Below the pieces are notes generated by a model, which was given only the letters and a program-made list of their open reading frames with translations, did no database searches and had not been told where the DNA came from. DNA of 64,000 bases, from NCBI RefSeq assembly GCF_023660105.1, contig NZ_JAMHGA010000012.1, positions 1-64,000 of the forward strand. The letters are read 5' to 3'. A program made the position numbers and the translations under genes. This stretch comes from Desulfovibrio aminophilus (lineage in GTDB: Bacteria > Desulfobacterota > Desulfovibrionia > Desulfovibrionales > Desulfovibrionaceae). Below, in pieces: positions 39,650 to 48,674 of this stretch (its first letter is position 1; the number at the start of each line of letters is the position of its first letter).

Positions 39650-40219
39650 ATGGCGGAAACCCGAAGCCAGGCGGGCGACCCGGGCGTCTGCGCCCGCTGC
39701 GCCCTGCAAGGCCCCACCTGCTGCCGCACCGAGAGCGGCCGCGAGGAGTTCTGTTTTCCCCTGTCCGAGGCGGAGCAGGCCCGCATCCGCGAAATCCTGC
39801 CCCTGGCCGGAGGCTTCGCCCTGCAGGACAACACGGCGGCCTTCGTGGACGGGGTCTGCCGCCTGTTTCCCGGCGAGGACGCCGAGGTCCGGGCCCTGTT
39901 CCCGGCCCGCAAGCAACATTTCCGCCTGGCCCTGGACGAGCGGGGAGCCTGCCGGTTCCTCGGCGCCCAGGGCTGCCGCCTGCCCCGCGAGGGGCGGCCG
40001 TATTACTGCCGCCTGTTCCCGGCCTGGGTCACGGGCGGGGAGATCATGGTGTTCGACGCCCCGGGCTGCTTGGTCCGCCGGGAGTCCCGGAGCGTCGCCG
40101 GTCTTCTGGAACGGCTCGGCATGACCCGGGCCGAGGTCTTCGACCTGCACGGACGCCTGCGTCTGGCCTGGGGCCTGCCGCCCCGACGGGGCCTCGCGCC
40201 GGTTCCGCGCGGTTTCTGA
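39650..40219 (+). CDS. Cys-rich YkgJ-family zinc/iron-chelating domain protein
   Basis: A 189-residue protein from ATG 39650. Cysteines cluster in the YkgJ pattern: CARCALQGPTCCRTESGRE near the N-terminus, then CRFLGAQGCRLPREGRPYYCRLFP at ~100-125. These probably bind Zn or an Fe-S cluster. No enzymatic motif is visible and function is unknown. It is placed between kdsD and the penicillin-binding protein, 13 bases before the latter, so it may be linked to envelope synthesis by operon position only. Confidence 0.82.
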   Translation: MAETRSQAGDPGVCARCALQGPTCCRTESGREEFCFPLSEAEQARIREILPLAGGFALQDNTAAFVDGVCRLFPGEDAEVRALFPARKQHFRLALDERGACRFLGAQGCRLPREGRPYYCRLFPAWVTGGEIMVFDAPGCLVRRESRSVAGLLERLGMTRAEVFDLHGRLRLAWGLPPRRGLAPVPRGF

Positions 40220-40232
40220 TGACGAGGATGCG

Positions 40233-42584
40233 ATGAAGTTCTTGCGAATCCTGCTGGTTCTCCTGGTCTGCGGCGTGCTGCTCTCGGCCGCCGGGCTGTA
40301 CCTGATCGTGCACTGGGCCTCCCGCGACCTGCCCGGGTTCCAGAAGATCACCGACTACCGGCCGCCCCTGGTGACCACGGTGTACTCCTCGGACAATCAC
40401 GTCCTGGGCTACTTCTACCGCGAGAAGCGCTTCCTGGCCCGCCTGGACCAGATGAGCCCCTGGCTGCCCAAGGCCTTCCTGGCCGCCGAGGACTCCGGCT
40501 TCTACCAGCACGAGGGCGTGGACATCACGGCCATCCTGCGCGCCGCGCTCATCAACCTGAAGTCCGGGCACATCCGCCAGGGCGGCAGCACCATCACCCA
40601 GCAGATCATCAAGCGCCTGCTGCTGACCTCCGAGCGCAGCTACGAGCGCAAGCTCAAGGAAGCGATCCTGGCCTACCGCCTGGAACACTACCTGACCAAG
40701 GACGAAATCCTCACCATCTATCTGAACCAGATATTCCTCGGCTCCAACGCCTACGGCGTGGAGGCCGCCGCCCGCGAGTACTTCGGCAAGCACGTGAACG
40801 AGCTGACCCTGGCCGAGTGCGCCATTCTCGCCGGTCTGCCCCAGGCCCCCAGCCGCTACAGCCCCAACCGCGACCCCGAACTGGCCAAGAACCGCCAGAA
40901 GTACGTGCTCGAGCGCATGTTCGAGATGGGCTGGATCAACCGCGCGCAGTTCGAGGAGGCCCTGGCCCAGCCGCTGGTCTACAAGGGCATGCCGGACATC
41001 TCCTGGAAGGTGGGTCCGTACTACCTCGAAGAGGTGCGGCGCTGGCTCATCGACAAGTTCGGCGAGGACATGGTCTACGAGGGCGGCCTGCATGTCTCCA
41101 CGCCCTGTGATCTGACCCACCAGGCGGCGGCCGACGCCGCGCTCAAGCAGGGCCTCCTGGAGGCCGCCAAGCGCCGGGGCTGGGACGGCCCGGTCCAGCA
41201 CCTCGAACAGCACCAATTCCAGGCCTTCCTCGGCGACACGGACTACACCCCCGAGGACATCTGGCCCGGGCGTTGGATCAAGGTCCTGGTCACGGCGGTC
41301 GCGCCCACCCAGGCCCGGGTGCAGTTCGGCAGGCAGCAGGGGATCATCCCGGCGTCCAGCATGGGCTGGTGCCGCACGCCCAATCCCCGCCGCGCCCCGG
41401 AGGACGTGCCCAAGGTCACGGACGCCACCCGGGTGCTCAAGCGCGGCGACGTGGTCTGGGCCACGTTTTCGGAGAAACCCTCGCCGGAAAAGGGCGTGCA
41501 CCTGCTCGACCTGGAGCGCCTGCCCGGTCCCGAGGGAGCGCTCGTCTCGATCAAGCCCGACACGGGCGAGGTGGTGGCCCTGTCCGGCGGCTTCAGCTTC
41601 GAGCTGAGCCAGTTCAACCGCGCCACCCAGGCCCTGCGCCAGCCCGGTTCGGCCTTCAAGCCCCTGGTTTATTCGACGGCCATCGACAACGGCTTCACCG
41701 CCGCCTCCATCGTTCTGGACGCGCCCATCGTGTTCGAGAACGTGGAGCTGGGCAAGATCTGGAAGCCCGAGAACTACGAGGGCATCTTCTACGGGCCCAC
41801 GCTCCTGCGCACGGCCCTGGTCAAGTCCCGCAACCTGGTGACCATCCGCGTGGCCCAGAAGATCGGAATCCGCAGGATCATCGAGCGGGCCAAGGCCATG
41901 GGCCTGACCGCCGACCTGCCCGAGGACCTCTCGGTGGCCCTGGGCTCGGGCTCGGTGAGCCTGCTCAACCTCTGCCAGGCCTACACGCCCTTCGCCCGGG
42001 GCGGCACGACCATCAAGCCGGTCATGGTCCGCCGGGTGCTTTCGGCCTGGGGTGAGGAGTTGTACCGCTCCGAGCCCGAGATCAAGGACGCCATCAGCCC
42101 GCAGACCGCCTTCATCATGGCCACCCTGATGAAGGACGTGGTCCAGTACGGCACGGGCTGGCGCGCCAAGGAGCTCGGCCGACCCGTGGCGGGCAAGACC
42201 GGCACGAGCAACGACGAGCACGACGCCTGGTTCATGGCCTACACTCCCTATCTGCTCACCGGGGTCTGGGTCGGCTACGACCAACTTCAGCCCATGGGCC
42301 GCCTGGAGACCGGATCGCGTACGGCCAGCCCCATCTGGGTCTATTACCGCAAGCAGGTGGAGGACAAGTTCCCCTACCAGGACTTCGAGCAGCCCCCGGG
42401 CGTGGTCATGGTCCACGTGGACGCCAAGAACGGCCTCCTGGCCGGGCCCGGCACCACCGAGGACCTCTTCCTGCCCTTCAAGGAGGGCACGCAACCCACG
42501 GAGGTCTCGCGCGGCGGAGGCGACGTCTCCTCGGGCGGCGGGGCCTCGGGATCGGAAGAGGACTTGTTCAAGCAGGTCTACTGA
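40233..42584 (+). CDS. mrcA: Class A penicillin-binding protein (PBP1A type)
   Basis: A 783-residue bifunctional peptidoglycan synthase from ATG 40233. One N-terminal membrane helix (~5-28) anchors it. The GT51 glycosyltransferase (~50-235) has AAEDSGFYQHEGVD, RQGGSTITQQIIKRL and IYLNQIFLGSNAYGVEAAA. The transpeptidase (~430-720) has the SxxK serine in PGSAFKPLVY, SRN in VKSRNLVTI and KTGTS. An OB-like insertion (~320-420) identifies the PBP1A subgroup. The tail is Gly/Ser-rich. It polymerises and crosslinks peptidoglycan in the periplasm. Confidence 0.96.
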   Translation: MKFLRILLVLLVCGVLLSAAGLYLIVHWASRDLPGFQKITDYRPPLVTTVYSSDNHVLGYFYREKRFLARLDQMSPWLPKAFLAAEDSGFYQHEGVDITAILRAALINLKSGHIRQGGSTITQQIIKRLLLTSERSYERKLKEAILAYRLEHYLTKDEILTIYLNQIFLGSNAYGVEAAAREYFGKHVNELTLAECAILAGLPQAPSRYSPNRDPELAKNRQKYVLERMFEMGWINRAQFEEALAQPLVYKGMPDISWKVGPYYLEEVRRWLIDKFGEDMVYEGGLHVSTPCDLTHQAAADAALKQGLLEAAKRRGWDGPVQHLEQHQFQAFLGDTDYTPEDIWPGRWIKVLVTAVAPTQARVQFGRQQGIIPASSMGWCRTPNPRRAPEDVPKVTDATRVLKRGDVVWATFSEKPSPEKGVHLLDLERLPGPEGALVSIKPDTGEVVALSGGFSFELSQFNRATQALRQPGSAFKPLVYSTAIDNGFTAASIVLDAPIVFENVELGKIWKPENYEGIFYGPTLLRTALVKSRNLVTIRVAQKIGIRRIIERAKAMGLTADLPEDLSVALGSGSVSLLNLCQAYTPFARGGTTIKPVMVRRVLSAWGEELYRSEPEIKDAISPQTAFIMATLMKDVVQYGTGWRAKELGRPVAGKTGTSNDEHDAWFMAYTPYLLTGVWVGYDQLQPMGRLETGSRTASPIWVYYRKQVEDKFPYQDFEQPPGVVMVHVDAKNGLLAGPGTTEDLFLPFKEGTQPTEVSRGGGDVSSGGGASGSEEDLFKQVY

Positions 42585-42609
42585 GCGCCGCCGGCGGCGG
42601 GGAGGAACG

Positions 42610-43395
42610 ATGGAACTCGAGCTCTTCCAGGTGGACGCCTTCGCCGACCGGGTCTTCAGCGGCAACCCGGCGGCCGTGGTGCCGCTGAGGAAGTGGCTTC
42701 CCGACGCCACGCTCCAGGCCGTCGCCTCGGAGAACAACCTCGCCGAGACGGCCTTCTATGTGAAGAAGGGAGAGTACTACGAGCTGCGCTGGTTCACCCC
42801 CGAGACCGAGGTGGATCTCTGCGGCCACGCCACCCTGGCCACCGCGCACGTGCTTTTTGAGCACAAGAAGTATCCCGACGCCTGCATCGTCTTCGAGACC
42901 CAGAGCGGGCGGCTGTTCGTGGAACGCGAGGGCGGGCTGCTCTCCATGGACTTCCCGGCCTGGGAGCCGAAGCCTTTCCCCGTGCCCGAGCGGGTGGTCC
43001 GCGGCCTGGGGGCCAAGCCCCGGGAGATGTGGGCCACGCGCGACTACCTGGCCGTGTTCGACTCCGAGGAGGAGGTCCGGGCGCTCAAGCCGGACATGGG
43101 CCTGCTGGCCGAGTTGGAGACCATCTGCGTCATCTGCACCGCGCCGGGCCGCGACTACGACTTCATCTCCCGTTCCTTCGCCCCGGGCGTGGGCATCCCC
43201 GAGGACCCGGTCACGGGTTCCTCGCACTGCACCCTGGCCCCGTACTGGTCCCGCAGGCTGGGCAGGAAGACGCTCACCGCGTTCCAGGCCTCGGCCCGGG
43301 GTGGCGAGATCTTCTGCGAGGACATGGGCGACCGGGTCAAGATCGCGGGCCACGCGGTCTGCTACCTGAAGGGCGCGATCCACCTGCCGGATTGA
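42610..43395 (+). CDS. PhzF-family isomerase/epimerase-like protein
   Basis: A 261-residue protein from ATG 42610 (GGGGAGGAA upstream). It opens FQVDAFADRVFSGNPAAVVPL, the family start. The catalytic Glu is in ENNLAETAFYV (~46). CGHATLATAHVLFE and the second-half repeat GIPEDPVTGSSHCTLAPYW complete the diaminopimelate-epimerase-like double fold. Reactions vary widely in this family and none is assigned here. It ends 4 bases from the convergent U32 gene with no terminator between. Confidence 0.93.
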   Translation: MELELFQVDAFADRVFSGNPAAVVPLRKWLPDATLQAVASENNLAETAFYVKKGEYYELRWFTPETEVDLCGHATLATAHVLFEHKKYPDACIVFETQSGRLFVEREGGLLSMDFPAWEPKPFPVPERVVRGLGAKPREMWATRDYLAVFDSEEEVRALKPDMGLLAELETICVICTAPGRDYDFISRSFAPGVGIPEDPVTGSSHCTLAPYWSRRLGRKTLTAFQASARGGEIFCEDMGDRVKIAGHAVCYLKGAIHLPD

Positions 43396-43399
43396 GGGG

Positions 43400-45397
43400 C
43401 TAGAGCAGCCGCAGGCTCCAGTTGAACCGCCCCTGGCGGTCCGAGTGAGGCACGGTCTTGGGCCAGAACTCCCGGATGGTCAGCAGGCGGGAATAGCCCG
43501 CCTTTTCCAGCTCCGCCCGATGCGGCGCGAGATCCAGCTCCCAATTGGGGTAGATCCAGTGGTTCTGCCCGATGCGGCGGACCCAGAAGACCTCGTTCAT
43601 GGGGCTCTTCAGGGGCTCCTCCAAGTGCACGCCCTCGGCCAGGTGCCGCGACAGCCCCAGGGGCCAGAGGCCCTTGAGCACCACGCCGAGGGGCAGGGGG
43701 CTCTGGCCCGGCAGAGCCAGGAGGTCCTCGGCGGGCAGCTCGGGGCCGGCGTAGGCCGAGGTGAAGCCCATGCCCCGCAGTACCTCCAGGGCCAGGGCGT
43801 TGGCGATGTTGCAGAAGGGCCCGGCCGCGATCTCCAGTCCCTTGCGCTCGGGGAAGAGCGCGATCTGCCAGGGCGCGTTGCAGACGAAATCCCGTGCGCC
43901 CTTGCGGCGCAGCGATTCCAGGGCCTCGGCGCAGCGGGCCTCCTCCTCGGGCCAGAGCACGGGCGGCAGCCACCACTGCACGCGCGCGGCCATGCGCGGG
44001 GGCAGGGTGTGCAGGGCCTTGGGCTCCAGCCAGAGCGCCGGTTCGCCTTCCACGCGGCCCTTGGGCAGGACCCGGGAGAGGGTCATCTGCTGGGGACGGC
44101 GGCGCGGGGCCGGGGCGGGCAGGGCAGGGCGGAATTCCGAGGCGGCTTCCTCGCGCGGAGGACCGGAAGACACGACCATCCGCTCGAGTTCGTTGATGGC
44201 CCGAGCCAGTTCCGGCTCGCGGCGGTCCACCAGGAAGACCTTGCCTCCGGCGGGCGGCGCGGGCAGCCCCTTTTCCGGCCGAAGGTCCATGCGGCCGCGC
44301 TTGGGCACGTGCTGGCGGACCTTCACCGTGCGGTGCCAGGGCTCGTCCTCGCAGCCCAGGCGCAGCAGGTCGCCGGGCAGGAGCTCCTCGCGGGTCTGGA
44401 AGGAGATGCGGGTGATGGGTCGCCCTCCGGCCTTGGCCGTCTCGCGCTTGAGTGTGCCGAGGAAGAGGCCCGAGGCGGTCTCCTGGGAGCGGTCCACGGG
44501 CTGGTGCGGCCGCTGGGGCAGGAATCCGGCGTGGGTCCGGGGCCGTCCCAGGGCCTGGTCCAGGAGGCTCAGCGCGGCCTTGCGGGCCTCGGGCGTGTTG
44601 CCCTCGTCGCGCAGCAGGCGGTAGGCCTTGACCGTGTAATAGACGTAATGCGGCCCCTTCTTGCGACCCTCGATCTTCCAGGCCCGCACCCGGGGCACGT
44701 CCAGCAGCGGCCGGGCGAGCACGTCCAGGGAGAGGTCCAGGCAGGAGAAGAGCCGTTCGGGTCTGCCCTTGGAGCCCTGGCGGTAGAGGCGGCGGCAGGG
44801 CTGCACGCAGCGGCCGCGCAGGCCGCTCTTGCCGCCCAGCCAGCTGCTCCACCAGCAGCGGCCGGAGACGCAGTAGCAGAGGGCCCCGTGGACGAATATC
44901 TCCAGGTCCAGGCCGTGGGGGCAGGAGGCGGCCAGCATCTTCACCTCGTCCAGGCTCAGCTCGCGGGGCAGGACCACGCGGCTGGCCCCCAGGTCGGCGG
45001 CGGCCCGCAAGGCCGCGCCGTGGGTCAGGTTGGCCAGGGTGGAGAGGTGGATTTCGCCGGAAAATCCGGTCTGCCGGGCCAGGTTCACCAGGCCCAGATC
45101 CTGGACGATGATCGCGTCCGGCCGTACAAGGCGGTTCAGCCGGTCCAGCAGGCGGCCCGCGGCCTCGGGATCGTCGGGCTTGAGCAGGGTGTTCATGGCC
45201 ACGTAGACCCGGGCGTTCCGGTCGTGGGCCAGGTTTGCCAGCCGGGACAGTTGGCTGATAGAGAAGTTCTCGGCCTGCATGCGGGCCGAGAAGTGCTTGA
45301 GGCCCAGGTAGATGGCGTCGGCTCCGGCGGCCAGGGCGGCCAGGAAGGCCTGGACGTCTCCGGCCGGAGCCATGATTTCGGGTGTGGTCTTATTCAT
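43400..45397 (-). CDS. U32-family peptidase/RNA hydroxylation-type protein
   Basis: A 665-residue protein, ATG at 45397. The N-terminal ~320 residues are the U32 domain (PEIMAPAGDVQAFLAALAAGADAIYLGLK, EIFVHGALCYCVSGRCW, RGRCVQPCRRLY). The cysteines are those that probably bind an Fe-S cluster in this family. Known relatives such as TrhP and RlhA hydroxylate tRNA or rRNA with prephenate-derived chemistry. The long C-terminal region (~400-665) resembles the extension seen in RlhA-size members. The substrate is unknown. No ribosome site is evident before the ATG, and pyrK starts 20 bases away on the other strand. Confidence 0.88.
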   Translation of the reverse strand: MNKTTPEIMAPAGDVQAFLAALAAGADAIYLGLKHFSARMQAENFSISQLSRLANLAHDRNARVYVAMNTLLKPDDPEAAGRLLDRLNRLVRPDAIIVQDLGLVNLARQTGFSGEIHLSTLANLTHGAALRAAADLGASRVVLPRELSLDEVKMLAASCPHGLDLEIFVHGALCYCVSGRCWWSSWLGGKSGLRGRCVQPCRRLYRQGSKGRPERLFSCLDLSLDVLARPLLDVPRVRAWKIEGRKKGPHYVYYTVKAYRLLRDEGNTPEARKAALSLLDQALGRPRTHAGFLPQRPHQPVDRSQETASGLFLGTLKRETAKAGGRPITRISFQTREELLPGDLLRLGCEDEPWHRTVKVRQHVPKRGRMDLRPEKGLPAPPAGGKVFLVDRREPELARAINELERMVVSSGPPREEAASEFRPALPAPAPRRRPQQMTLSRVLPKGRVEGEPALWLEPKALHTLPPRMAARVQWWLPPVLWPEEEARCAEALESLRRKGARDFVCNAPWQIALFPERKGLEIAAGPFCNIANALALEVLRGMGFTSAYAGPELPAEDLLALPGQSPLPLGVVLKGLWPLGLSRHLAEGVHLEEPLKSPMNEVFWVRRIGQNHWIYPNWELDLAPHRAELEKAGYSRLLTIREFWPKTVPHSDRQGRFNWSLRLL

Positions 45398-45417
45398 TCA
45401 TGCCGGAAGGGTTGTTC

Positions 45418-46200
45418 ATGACGCGACGGACATGCCGCGAGATGACGGTAGGGGAACTGACCCCGCTTGGTCAATCGGAAAGACCGGGGGAATTTTACCG
45501 GCTGCGCCTGCTCGGTCCCGGATTCGGAACCTGGGAGCCCGGGCAGTTCGTCATGCTCCGGCCCGCGTCCTGGGACCTGGAGCTGTTGTGGGGACGCCCG
45601 TTCTCCCTGGCCGGGGCGGACGAGGAGGGCGTCTCCCTGTTCTTCCAGGTGGTGGGGCGCGGCACGCGGCGGCTGGCCGCGCTCGCGCCGGGTGAGAAGG
45701 TCACGGTCTGGGGTCCGCTGGGCAACGGCTTCGCCGTTGAGCCCGGCACGCGCACCCTGATGCTGGCCGGAGGCGTCGGACTGGCCCCGTTCCTGGGCTA
45801 CGCCGCCGCGCATCCCGCGCCGGAGAACCTGGAACTGCTCTTCGCCCATCGGCTGCCCCTGGACTGCTACCCATACGGGGAACTGGCCGCGCGGCTGCGG
45901 GCCGAGGCGGTCCACGAGGCGACCCCCGCGGACCTGCCCCGGGTCATTAGGCGGATCACGGAAAAAATCGCGGAATACGCGCCGGACGGGTTGGTGCTGG
46001 CCTGCGGGCCCACGCCGTTCCTGCGCACCGTGCGCCAGGCCGCCCTGGACCACGGGGTCCGGGCCCAGGTGTCCCTGGAGAACCGCATGGCCTGCGGCGT
46101 GGGCGCCTGCCTGGGCTGCGTCTGCCGGGACGGGCTGGGGCACCATGTGCAGGTGTGCACCCAAGGGCCGGTGTTCTGGGCCGGCGACGTGCAGCTCTAG
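45418..46200 (+). CDS. pyrK: Dihydroorotate dehydrogenase electron-transfer subunit (PyrK)
   Basis: A 260-residue protein. ATG 45418 is chosen because GGAAGG lies 7 bases upstream; another ATG at 45400 is possible. It has a ferredoxin-reductase FAD domain ([21 protein letters not shown]), an NAD-binding domain ([16 protein letters not shown]) and the [2Fe-2S] cysteines [11 protein letters not shown]...C at the C-terminus. It passes electrons from dihydroorotate through FAD and Fe-S to NAD. pyrD follows 10 bases later. Confidence 0.94.
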   Translation: MTRRTCREMTVGELTPLGQSERPGEFYRLRLLGPGFGTWEPGQFVMLRPASWDLELLWGRPFSLAGADEEGVSLFFQVVGRGTRRLAALAPGEKVTVWGPLGNGFAVEPGTRTLMLAGGVGLAPFLGYAAAHPAPENLELLFAHRLPLDCYPYGELAARLRAEAVHEATPADLPRVIRRITEKIAEYAPDGLVLACGPTPFLRTVRQAALDHGVRAQVSLENRMACGVGACLGCVCRDGLGHHVQVCTQGPVFWAGDVQL

Positions 46201-46210
46201 GAGGCAATGC

Positions 46211-47128
46211 ATGGACCTGACGACGGACATCACGGGCCTGCGGCTCAAGAATCCCGTGCTCACGGCCTCGGGCACCTTCGGTTTCGGCCTGGAGTTCGAG
46301 GACTACGGCGACCTGCGCGACCTGGGCGGCATCGTGGTCAAGGGGCTTTCGCTCAAGCCCCGCGAGGGCAACCCCATGCCCCGGCTGGCTGAGACGCCCT
46401 GCGGCATGCTCAACGCCATCGGCATCCAGAACCCCGGCGTGGAGTGCTTCCTTCGGGACAAGCTGCCGCGCCTGCCCTGGCGCGAGACCGCCGTCATCGC
46501 CAACCTCTATGCCTGCGGGGTGGAGGAGTTCGGCGAGCTGGCGGGCGTGCTTTCGGCCGAGGAGGGCGTGGCCGCCCTGGAGATCAACGTCTCCTGCCCC
46601 AACGTGAAGGAGGGCGGCGCGGCCTTCGGCCAGGATCCGCTCCAGATCGGCCGGGTGACCGAGGCGGTGAAGAAGCGCGCCGGGACCAAGCCGGTCATCG
46701 TCAAGCTCTCGCCCAACGTCACGGACATCGCGGCCTGCGCCCGGGCCGCCGAGTCGGCCGGGGCCGACGCCCTGTCGGCCGTGAACACACTTCTGGGCAT
46801 GGCCGTGGATGTCCGCACCCGGCGTCCCCGCCTGGCCAACGTGGTGGGCGGCCTGTCGGGACCGGCCATCAAGCCGGTGGCCCTGCGCTGCGTGTTCCAG
46901 TGCGTCCGGGCGGTCGGCATTCCCGTCATCGGACTGGGCGGCATCTCCTCGGCGGAGGACGCCCTGGAGTTCCTGCTGGTGGGGGCGGCGGCCGTCCAGG
47001 TGGGCACGGCCAATTTCCTGCGCCCGGACTTCGCCTTCCGCCTGGCCCGGGAGCTGCCGGAGGCCCTGGCCGCCGTCGGCGCGGCCGGCCTGGACGCGTA
47101 TCGCGGCGGGCTCGTCCTGCCGGAATGA
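46211..47128 (+). CDS. pyrD: Dihydroorotate dehydrogenase, class 1B catalytic subunit
   Basis: A 305-residue FMN TIM-barrel protein. ATG 46211 is preferred over the out-of-frame ATG at 46207, with AGGAGG at 46199-46204. [24 protein letters not shown] (catalytic Cys) and [29 protein letters not shown] are family signatures. The Cys base and adjacent pyrK mark it as class 1B, NAD-linked. It completes pyrimidine ring formation, linked in pathway to carB upstream. Confidence 0.97.
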   Translation: MDLTTDITGLRLKNPVLTASGTFGFGLEFEDYGDLRDLGGIVVKGLSLKPREGNPMPRLAETPCGMLNAIGIQNPGVECFLRDKLPRLPWRETAVIANLYACGVEEFGELAGVLSAEEGVAALEINVSCPNVKEGGAAFGQDPLQIGRVTEAVKKRAGTKPVIVKLSPNVTDIAACARAAESAGADALSAVNTLLGMAVDVRTRRPRLANVVGGLSGPAIKPVALRCVFQCVRAVGIPVIGLGGISSAEDALEFLLVGAAAVQVGTANFLRPDFAFRLARELPEALAAVGAAGLDAYRGGLVLPE

Positions 47129-47187
47129 AATGGCCTCCGGCCCCTTGCCAGGGAATCGGAATTGTATTAGGTAGACCTTCCTCTTGC

Positions 47188-47278
47188 GGAGAGGTGTCCG
47201 AGTTGGCTGAAGGAGCACGCCTGGAAAGTGTGTGTACCTTGACGGGTACCGGAGGTTCAAATCCTCTCCTCTCCGCCA
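47188..47278 (+). tRNA. tRNA-Ser(GGA)
   Basis: A 91-nt class II tRNA. The acceptor stem is GGAGAGG/CCTCTCC with discriminator G and an encoded CCA. The anticodon loop CTGGAAA gives GGA. A long variable arm (TACCTTGACGGGTA) marks it as tRNA-Ser. A -10-like TATTAG lies 17 bases upstream. Confidence 0.97.
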
Positions 47279-47289
47279 CATAGCATTCC

Positions 47290-47378
47290 AGGGAAGCCGG
47301 ACGGCGGGTGATTCGAGAACCCCGTCAGGTCCGAAAGGAAGCAGCGGTATCGCCTGATCCCGGGTGTCCGGCTTCCCT
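47290..47378 (+). ncRNA. ffs: 4.5S signal recognition particle RNA
   Basis: A ~90-nt hairpin closed by GGGAAGCCGGAC (47291-47302) and GTCCGGCTTCCC (47366-47377). The apical region contains GTCAGGTCCGAAAGGAAGCAGC, the conserved SRP domain IV loop bound by Ffh. It begins 12 bases after tRNA-Ser, so the two are probably processed from one transcript. Confidence 0.96.
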
Positions 47379-47380
47379 TG

Positions 47381-47417
47381 AATAAGGGCGCGTTGCACGA
47401 CACGCCCTTATTTTTTT
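47381..47417 (+). terminator. Rho-independent terminator after SRP RNA
   Basis: AATAAGGGCG and CGCCCTTATT form a 10-bp stem, followed by a run of T. It ends the tRNA-Ser/SRP RNA unit. Confidence 0.93.
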
Positions 47418-47449
47418 CTTCTGTTCCCCGCACCTGTCCTCGCGTTGTC

Positions 47450-47477
47450 CACCGCCGCATGGCGGTGTTTCTTTTTC
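47450..47477 (+). terminator. Second, weaker terminator
   Basis: CACCGCC and GGCGGTG form a 7-bp stem with loop GCAT, followed by TTTCTTTTTC. It backs up the stronger terminator 35 bases earlier. Confidence 0.7.
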
Positions 47478-47583
47478 TCGCGCGTGCTTGACGCATGACA
47501 TTTTTTTTGGAACTGTGCCCATTCATGTGCGACGAATCGTTCGATCGTATGTTCATGAGACATCAAGACGCGGAGGTGCTGCT

Positions 47584-48348
47584 GTGAAACGAATTCTTTC
47601 CATCCTCTCCGCGACCGCGCTCCTGCTGGGCGTGGCCGCCACCGCCTGGGCCCACTTCGGCATGGTCATCCCGAGCAAGCCCATGCTGGGCCAGGGCGAC
47701 AAGGCCGTGGACCTGACCATCTCCTTCTCCCATCCCATGGAAGGGAAGGGCATGGACATGGCCAAACCCAAGAGCTTCGCCGTGTATGTCGACGGCAAGC
47801 CGCAGGATCTGCTGGGCGCCCTGTCCGAAACCAAGGTCATGGAGCACAAGGCCTGGAAGGCCAACTACGCGGTGAAGAAGCCGGGCGTGTACATTTTCGC
47901 GGTGGAGCCCCAGGCCTACCCTGAACCTGCCGAGGACAACTACATCATCCACTACACCAAGACCGTGGTGGCCGCTTTCGGCGACGAGGACGGCTGGGAC
48001 GCGGACCTGGGCCTCAAGGCCGAGATCATTCCCCTGACCCGCCCCTTCGGCAACTACGCGGGCAATGTCTTCCAGGGCCTGGTCAAGTTCAAGGGCAAGC
48101 CCGTGGCCGGCTGCGACGTGGAAGTGGAGATGTACAACAAGGACGGCAAGTACGAGGCCCCCACCGAGTACATGAACACCCAGGTGGTCAAGACCGACGC
48201 CAACGGCGTGTTCACCTTCGCCTGTCCCAAGGCGGGCTGGTGGGGATTCGCGGCCCTGAATACCGACGACCAGAAGATCGAAGGCAAGGAAGTGGAAGTC
48301 GGAGCGGTGCTCTGGATCTACATGAACGACTTCAAGACCAAGAAATAG
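47584..48348 (+). CDS. DUF4198-family periplasmic protein
   Basis: A 254-residue protein. GTG 47584 is chosen with GGAGG at 47572-47576; the frame also opens at ATG 47488, but that would put the signal peptide inside. Residues 1-23 are a signal peptide ending ATAWA, so the mature protein would begin with His ([12 protein letters not shown]). The rest is a beta-rich DUF4198-type fold ([46 protein letters not shown]). Relatives are often associated with nickel/cobalt uptake; a CbiO/CbiQ pair lies 1.7 kb downstream. A metal role is an inference. The gene has its own terminator. Confidence 0.82.
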   Translation: MKRILSILSATALLLGVAATAWAHFGMVIPSKPMLGQGDKAVDLTISFSHPMEGKGMDMAKPKSFAVYVDGKPQDLLGALSETKVMEHKAWKANYAVKKPGVYIFAVEPQAYPEPAEDNYIIHYTKTVVAAFGDEDGWDADLGLKAEIIPLTRPFGNYAGNVFQGLVKFKGKPVAGCDVEVEMYNKDGKYEAPTEYMNTQVVKTDANGVFTFACPKAGWWGFAALNTDDQKIEGKEVEVGAVLWIYMNDFKTKK

Positions 48349-48372
48349 TATCGTTGTCTTTTCATCTGCTTC

Positions 48373-48406
48373 AAGGAAAAGCCGGGATTCCCGGCTTTTC
48401 CTTTTT
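48373..48406 (+). terminator. Rho-independent terminator after the DUF4198 gene
   Basis: AAGGAAAAGCCGGGA and TCCCGGCTTTTCCTT form a perfect 15-bp palindrome (loop in the centre), followed by T. This and the 48407-48674 leader make up the 326-base gap before the FadL-like gene. Confidence 0.93.
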
Positions 48407-48497
48407 CGTTTCTCTTGAAATCGCGCGGATTCGTTCATCTCCGGCAGGGCAGGGCGTGGTTTTTTCGCCGAAACTTCGGGCAAACGCTCACTTTTTC

Positions 48498-48524
48498 TTT
48501 ACAAATCTTATTGGATCATATAGT
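48498..48524 (+). promoter_or_regulatory. Possible promoter for the FadL-like gene
   Basis: TTTACA (48498-48503) and TATAGT (48519-48524) match sigma-70 hexamers at 5 of 6 each, but the spacer is only 15 bases. It lies in the only AT-rich part of the gap and would give an unusually long leader of about 140 bases. Confidence 0.4.
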
Positions 48525-48674
48525 TAGCCTTGCAAGCGAACACTCGCATTTTACAGGCTTGTCGCGAGCATGCCGCGTCTGTTCGTCCATCAAGTCATTT
48601 CGGCGGTCGCCGCCAGTTCTTCATTGATCGTTGTGATTCGGGGATACCGTAGGCCCAAGAAGGGGGGAAAGACC

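Noticed and set aside
45400-45417. Upstream ATG for pyrK
   Set aside because: It has no ribosome site, whereas GGAAGG is correctly placed for ATG 45418.
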